A stretch of 64,000 bases of DNA, from positions 7,100,001-7,164,000 of the forward strand of contig NZ_LT629791.1 of assembly GCF_900105925.1 (NCBI RefSeq), written 5' to 3'. This DNA comes from Jiangella alkaliphila. Lineage in GTDB: Bacteria; Actinomycetota; Actinomycetes; Jiangellales; Jiangellaceae. The notes under the pieces were generated by a model, which saw only the letters and a program-made list of their open reading frames with translations, was not told the origin of the DNA and ran no database searches. Position 1 is the stretch's first letter. Every line of letters starts with the position of its first letter. Shown here piece after piece: positions 59,718 through 64,000 of this stretch. Position numbers and translations under genes: made by a program.

Positions 59718-62023
59718 CGCGGCTCCGGCCGGACGTCGACGCCGGTCAGCAGCGCGCGGTCCGGCCCGCACTCGGCGACGTCGCCGGTCAGCTCGATCCG
59801 CCGGGTCAGGCCCGTGTCGGCGGCCGACCGCGCCACCGTCAGGTCGAACTCGCCCGGCTCGACCTGCCAGCGCAGCTCCCGCGACACCAGCGCCAGCCGG
59901 TCCGCGGGGACGTCGAACGTCACTCGTGCGGCCGCGCCGGGCGCCAGCTCGACCCGGGCGAAGCCGAGCAGCTGCCGCAGCGGCCTGGTGACGCTGCCGA
60001 CCAGGTCGCGGACGTAGAGCTGGACGACGTCGGCACCGGCCCGGTCCCCGGTGTTGCGGACGACGCACTCCACCGTCAGCGTCGTGCGGGTGTCCCAGGA
60101 CGGCGCGGCGACCGTCAGCTCCGAGTGCTCGAACGTCGTGTAGGACAGGCCGTGCCCGAACGGGTAGAGCGGCGCCGGGTCGATGGTCGACACCGCGTTC
60201 GCCCCGCCCAGCCGCGGGTGCAGGTACGAGTACGGCTGCCCGCCCACCCCCCGCGGCACGCTCGCCGGGAGCCGTCCGCTCGGGTTCACCCGGCCGCCGA
60301 GGACCCCGGCGATCGCCGGCCCGCCCTCCTCACCCGGGAAGAACGCCTGGACCACGGCCGCCGCCCGCCCCACCCACCGCTCCAGTGGGTACGGACGTCC
60401 AGTGACCAGGACCAGCACCGTCGGCGTGCCGGTGTCCAGAACGGCGTCGACGAGGTCGCCCTGCCGTCCGGGCAGCCGCAGGTCGTCGGTGTCGCTGCCT
60501 TCGCCGACGGTGCCGCGGCCGAACAGCCCGGCGCGATCGCCCACCACGACCACCGCCACATCAGCGTCCGCCGCCGCCCGAGCGGCCGCCGCGATCCCGC
60601 GGGCCGCGTCGCCGGGGTCCTCCTGGTCGGCCCGGACGGCGCAGCCGGGCTCGTGCAGCAGCCGGACGTCCGGCAGCTCGGACGCCAGCGCGTCGAGCAC
60701 CGTCGGCACCCGGATGCCCAGCGGCGTCCCGGCCGGGACCTCGACGTGGTTGGTGAACGAGTAGTTGCCCATGAGCGCCTCGGCCGAGTCGGCGTTCGGC
60801 CCGACGACGGCGACGGTGCCCACGCCGACCAGCGGCAGGACACCGCCGTCGTTGGCCAGCAGCACGACCGACTGCTCGGCCAGCTCACGGGCGACCGCCC
60901 GCGACTCGGCCGGGTCCAGGTCCACGACGCCACCGGCGGCCGGCACCGGCCGCTCCAGTACGCCCAGCTCGGCCTTCTGCCGCAGCACCCGCTCCACCGC
61001 GCGGTCGACCAGCGCGACGTCGACGGCGCCGCGCTCGATCGCCGTGCGCAGCGGGTCCAGGTAGGCGTTGCCGGTGGGCAGCTCGACGTCGACGCCGGCC
61101 GTCAGCGCGGCCGCCGCCGCGTCCTCCAGGTCCGCCGCGACGTCGTGCAGCGTGTGCAGGAACGCGACGCCGAAGTAGTCCGCGACGACGGTGCCGTTGA
61201 ACCCCCACCGGTCCCGCAGCAGGCCGGTGAGCAGCGCCGGGTCGGCCGCCACCGGGACGCCGTCGATCTCGGCGTAGGAGTGCATGACGGCGGCCGGGCG
61301 GGCCAGCCGGACCGCCATCTCGAACGGGACGGCGATCTGCTCGAGGATCTCCCGCGGCCCGGCGTGCACCGGGGCGAGGTTCCGGCCGGCCTGCGAGGCG
61401 GAGTAGCCGAGGAAGTGCTTGAGCGTGGCGCCCTGCCCCTCGGCCTGGATGCCGCGCACGTAGGCGGCGCCGACACTGCCGACGAGGTAGGGGTCCTCGG
61501 AGACGCACTCCTCGACCCGGCCCCAGCGCGGGTCGCGGACGAGGTCGAGCACCGGCGCGAGGCCCAGGTGGATGCCCAGCTCGCGCATCGACGCGCCGAT
61601 GCGCCGGCCCATGGCCTCGACCAGCGCCGGGTTCCACGCCGAGCCCCACGCCAACGGCGCCGGGTACGTCGTCGCGCCGTAGAGCTGCAGGCCGGTCAGG
61701 CACTCCTCGTGCACCAGCGCGGGCAGGCCGAACCGGCTGCCGGCGACGATGCGGTCCTGCAGGCCGGCCAGCGTCGCCGTCATCTCCGCCGCCGGGACCA
61801 CGCGGCTGCCGAGCGGCCGGGTGAGCTGGCCGAGCCCGTGCTCGACGTAGTAGCCGAGCTCGCGCACCTTCGACAGCATCTCGTGCTGCATCGGCGCGAC
61901 GTCCGGGCCCTCGGGGCCGTCGGTGACGTCCAGCCACAGGCCGACCAGCTGGGCCAGCTTCTCCTCCAGCGTCATCCGCTCGACGAGGGCCGCGACGTCG
62001 TCCGCTCCGGTGAGTGCGGTCAT
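59714..62023 (-). CDS. GH3 beta-glycosidase
   Basis: 769-residue GH3 enzyme in the common three-part layout: barrel (about 1-380) with LAPVLDLVRDPRWGRVEEC, KHFLGYS and the nucleophile D282 in VVADYFGV; alpha/beta sandwich (about 395-620) with SVVLLANDGGVLPL and VVGDRAGL; and fibronectin-like C-terminal domain (about 670 on, VECVVRNTGDRAGADVVQLYV). The residue before the nucleophile is alanine where serine is usual. Glucosidase or xylosidase specificity cannot be read. Cytoplasmic; overlaps both neighbours by four bases. Confidence 0.92.
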   Translation of the reverse strand: MTALTGADDVAALVERMTLEEKLAQLVGLWLDVTDGPEGPDVAPMQHEMLSKVRELGYYVEHGLGQLTRPLGSRVVPAAEMTATLAGLQDRIVAGSRFGLPALVHEECLTGLQLYGATTYPAPLAWGSAWNPALVEAMGRRIGASMRELGIHLGLAPVLDLVRDPRWGRVEECVSEDPYLVGSVGAAYVRGIQAEGQGATLKHFLGYSASQAGRNLAPVHAGPREILEQIAVPFEMAVRLARPAAVMHSYAEIDGVPVAADPALLTGLLRDRWGFNGTVVADYFGVAFLHTLHDVAADLEDAAAAALTAGVDVELPTGNAYLDPLRTAIERGAVDVALVDRAVERVLRQKAELGVLERPVPAAGGVVDLDPAESRAVARELAEQSVVLLANDGGVLPLVGVGTVAVVGPNADSAEALMGNYSFTNHVEVPAGTPLGIRVPTVLDALASELPDVRLLHEPGCAVRADQEDPGDAARGIAAAARAAADADVAVVVVGDRAGLFGRGTVGEGSDTDDLRLPGRQGDLVDAVLDTGTPTVLVLVTGRPYPLERWVGRAAAVVQAFFPGEEGGPAIAGVLGGRVNPSGRLPASVPRGVGGQPYSYLHPRLGGANAVSTIDPAPLYPFGHGLSYTTFEHSELTVAAPSWDTRTTLTVECVVRNTGDRAGADVVQLYVRDLVGSVTRPLRQLLGFARVELAPGAAARVTFDVPADRLALVSRELRWQVEPGEFDLTVARSAADTGLTRRIELTGDVAECGPDRALLTGVDVRPEPR

Positions 62024-62943
62024 CCCTTGACGGCTCCTTCCATGATTCCGGCCACGAGCTGCTTCCCCGCGAGGAGGAAGAGCAGCAGCAGCGGCACCGT
62101 CGCGATCACCGACGCGGTCATGACGACCGAGTAGTCGATCGTGTACTGGGTGCGCAGCTGCTGGATCGCGACCTGCGAGGTGAAGTGCTCCGGCGAGTTG
62201 AGGATGACCAGCGGCCAGAGGAAGTCGTTCCACGCGGCCATGGCGGTGAACAGGCCGAACACGGCCGCGGAGCCGCGGATGTTGGGCAGGACGACGGACC
62301 GGTACGTCCGGAACGTCCCGCAGCCGTCGACCCTGGCCGCCTCGATCAGCTCGTCCGGGATCGACCCGATGACGACCTGCCGCATCCAGAACACCCCGAA
62401 CGCGGAGACCGCGCCGGGCACGATCAGCGCCTGGAGGCTGTCGACCCAGCCCAGCTCCGACATGATCATGTACATCGGGACGATGCCGAGCTGGCTCGGG
62501 ATCGCCATGGTGCCGACGACGGCGACCAGCAGCACGCCCCGGCCGCGGAAGTGCAGCTTGGCGAAGGCGTACCCGGCCAGGCTGCAGAAGAACACCTGCA
62601 GCGCGGCGACGGCGACCGCGACGATCGCGCTGTTGAGGATCGACCGCGCGAACGGCACCCGCTCCTGGACGAAGGAGAGGTTGTCGAAGAAGCTGCCGCC
62701 CGGCACCAGCACCGGCGGGAACTGCGAGATCGCCGAGCTGTCGTTCGAGCCGACGACGAACATCCAGTACAACGGCGCGAGCGCGCCGAGCACGCCGATC
62801 GTCAGGACGAGGTAGCCGAACCAGGAGACGCCGTCGCGGCGGGACCGGCGCTGGTGGTCGCGGGCCTGCCGGTTGGACCGCTGCGCGGACCGCGAGACGG
62901 GGCGGCGGGCCGGCGGGCGGGTGGGCGCGTCGTGGATCGTCAT
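62020..62943 (-). CDS. Sugar ABC transporter permease (MalG type)
   Basis: 307-residue permease with a long basic cytoplasmic tail (about residues 1-40, arginine/glutamine-rich) and six helices. The EAA segment is PDELIEAARVDGCGTFRTYRSVVLPNI. The C-terminal LAGKQLVAGIMEGAVKG is typical. Partners with the preceding permease; overlaps both neighbours by ATGA. Confidence 0.92.
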   Translation of the reverse strand: MTIHDAPTRPPARRPVSRSAQRSNRQARDHQRRSRRDGVSWFGYLVLTIGVLGALAPLYWMFVVGSNDSSAISQFPPVLVPGGSFFDNLSFVQERVPFARSILNSAIVAVAVAALQVFFCSLAGYAFAKLHFRGRGVLLVAVVGTMAIPSQLGIVPMYMIMSELGWVDSLQALIVPGAVSAFGVFWMRQVVIGSIPDELIEAARVDGCGTFRTYRSVVLPNIRGSAAVFGLFTAMAAWNDFLWPLVILNSPEHFTSQVAIQQLRTQYTIDYSVVMTASVIATVPLLLLFLLAGKQLVAGIMEGAVKG

Positions 62944-63872
62944 CAGGCGCTCCTGATCAGCCGGGTGAGCAGGAAGTTCACGAACGCGACCGCGAGCACG
63001 ATGAACAACAGCGCCACGGCGATGGCCGACGCGTAGCCGAAGTGCAGCGAGCCGAACGCCTGGCTGTAGACCAACAGCGTCATCGTCAGGCCCTGCCCGT
63101 TGTTGCCGCCCATCGGGTCGGTGAACAGCAGCGGCTCGGCGAAGATCTGCAGCCCGCCGACGCTGGCCACCACGACCGAGAACAGGATCGTCGGCCGGAT
63201 CATCGGCAGCGTCACGTTGACGAACGTGGCCCACCGCCCGGCGCCGTCGATCTCGGCCGACTCGTACAGCGACGCGGGGATCGCCTGCATCGCGGCCAGG
63301 AAGATGAGCGCGTTGTAGCCGGTCCAGCGCCAGATCACCATCAGCGCGATGACCAGCTGCGTGGTGAACGGGTTGACGTCCCAGGCGATGGCCGGCAGGT
63401 GCAGCAGCTGCAGGATCCAGGCGACCGGGCCGTAGTCGCGGCCGAAGATCGACGCGAACACCAGGCTGACCGTCACCAGCGGCGTGATGTTCGGGACCAG
63501 CAGCGCCATCCGCCAGAACGTCTTCACCCGCAGGCTGCGGTTGTTGAGCACCGACGCGAGCAGCAGGCTGAGGATCAGCCCGGGGATGGTCGAGAGGGCG
63601 AAGATCGAGAAGGTGTTCCGGATCGCCTTCCAGAACCGCGGGTCCTCCAGCATCACCTGGTAGTTCTGCAGGCCGACGAACTCGTGCTCGGTCTGCAGCG
63701 GCTCCCAGTCGTGCAACGACACCCAGCCGGTGTAGATCAGCGGCCCCAGGCCGAAGGCGAGGAAGAGCAGGAAGAACGGGGCGATGTAGGAGTAGGGGGC
63801 GATCTTCTCGCCCAGGCCCACGCGGCGGCGTCGGCGCGGCCGCGCCGGCAGCGCAAGGGTCGCAGAGCTCAC
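62943..63872 (-). CDS. Sugar ABC transporter permease (MalF type)
   Basis: 309-residue permease. The basic tail RPRRRRRVGLGEK precedes the first helix (PYSYIAPFFLLFLAFGLGPLIYTGWVSL). The EAA segment is PASLYESAEIDGAGRWATFVNVTLPMI. The GTG start lies after AAAGGACGCCC. It follows the binding-protein gene across a strong hairpin. No ATPase gene is in the operon, again suggesting a shared MsiK-like ATPase. Confidence 0.92.
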   Translation of the reverse strand: MSSATLALPARPRRRRRVGLGEKIAPYSYIAPFFLLFLAFGLGPLIYTGWVSLHDWEPLQTEHEFVGLQNYQVMLEDPRFWKAIRNTFSIFALSTIPGLILSLLLASVLNNRSLRVKTFWRMALLVPNITPLVTVSLVFASIFGRDYGPVAWILQLLHLPAIAWDVNPFTTQLVIALMVIWRWTGYNALIFLAAMQAIPASLYESAEIDGAGRWATFVNVTLPMIRPTILFSVVVASVGGLQIFAEPLLFTDPMGGNNGQGLTMTLLVYSQAFGSLHFGYASAIAVALLFIVLAVAFVNFLLTRLIRSA

Positions 63873-63897
63873 GGGCGTCCTTTCCGTGACGGCGTCA

Positions 63898-63928
63898 GCC
63901 CGGCCCCGGGGGACGGCCGGGGCCGGGC
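63898..63928 (-). terminator. 12-bp-arm hairpin between binding protein and permease genes
   Basis: GCCCGGCCCCGG (63898-63909) and CCGGGGCCGGGC (63917-63928) are perfect arms around a seven-base loop, six bases after the binding-protein stop. No T-run. Such hairpins often stabilise or partly terminate transcripts so the binding protein is made in excess over the permeases. Confidence 0.6.
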
Positions 63929-63933
63929 GACAC

Positions 63934-64000
63934 TCAGTGGGCGGTCTCCCGCTCGGCGTCCTCGATCGCCTGGTCCCAGGCGTCGTCGGCCGACTGCGCG
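63934..64000 (-). CDS. C-terminal end of a sugar-binding lipoprotein (partial)
   Basis: The last 21 residues (QSADDAWDQAIEDAERETAH) and stop of a gene running off the window on the minus strand. The acidic, alanine-rich helix and its position just before two MalF/MalG-type permeases fit the C-terminus of an extracellular sugar-binding protein. Identity rests mainly on context. Confidence 0.6.
   Translation of the reverse strand, partial: AQSADDAWDQAIEDAERETAH

Noticed and set aside
60125..62134. 669-codon plus-strand open frame opposite the GH3 gene
   Set aside because: Shadow of a real GH3 gene; no start signal and biased composition.
1..64000. CRISPR arrays, tRNA, rRNA, prophage or riboswitches
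   Set aside because: No spaced direct-repeat array, no tRNA/rRNA-like sequence and no phage structural genes were seen; I could not run covariance searches, so small structured RNAs may be missed.

Overview
The window is high-GC DNA (roughly 70% or more by eye) with dense, strand-switching operons, many GTG starts, ATGA/GTGA stop-start overlaps, a 13E12-type DUF222/HNH protein and many ABC importers with LacI/GntR/TetR/MarR regulators. This suggests a soil or plant-associated filamentous actinomycete (Jiangella/Kribbella-like is a guess; the genus cannot be settled from the sequence alone). Nothing looks phage-derived. The only intact mobile element is one IS982-type insertion sequence.

1-19 kb: protein and hydroxyproline use. 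Three tandem secreted M6-type zinc metalloproteases (minus strand, first one cut by the window edge) face a Dpp/Opp-type peptide ABC importer. It runs without a break into a three-subunit FAD/2Fe-2S amino-acid dehydrogenase, an aldehyde dehydrogenase, a DapA-like deaminase, a two-cysteine 4-hydroxyproline epimerase and a GntR/FCD regulator. Together these encode the whole route from trans-4-hydroxy-L-proline to 2-oxoglutarate, linked to secreted proteases and a peptide importer. My reading is a collagen or hydroxyproline-rich-protein scavenging locus.

19-37.6 kb: a patchwork of small accessory modules. It holds a GH127 remnant; a TetR/kinase pair divergent from a hydrolase/RibD-like pair across a 42-bp dyad; the IS982 element inserted at the RibD-like stop codon; a nucleotidyltransferase pseudogene; DUF222/HNH; a membrane-protein/XRE pair behind twin 16-bp operators; an SDR; a two-component system with PhoB-like boxes; a frameshifted Tat-lipoprotein aminotransferase; and a MarR-controlled run of oxidoreductase, dehalogenase and membrane genes, several visibly decaying.

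37.6-45.3 kb: an L-fucose module with GH29 fucosidase, sugar ABC importer, enolase-superfamily sugar-acid dehydratase, aldo/keto reductase, mutarotase and GntR regulator. It encodes the first steps of oxidative fucose catabolism. 45.3-51.5 kb: a LacI regulator and a YtfQ-YtfR-YtfT-YjfF-type sugar importer driven by two promoters with the same 13-bp operator in the same position.

51.5-53.5 kb: a Fic protein with a small overlapping upstream partner, PdxH, and an SRPBCC gene broken by a 17-bp tandem duplication. 53.5-64 kb: a minus-strand glycan operon with solute-binding protein (partial), two permeases, GH3, GH42 beta-galactosidase, zinc dehydrogenase, galactonate-dehydratase-like enzyme, a clan GH-A hydrolase and an AraC regulator. 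It suits extracellular beta-galactoside breakdown, import and oxidative use of the sugar.
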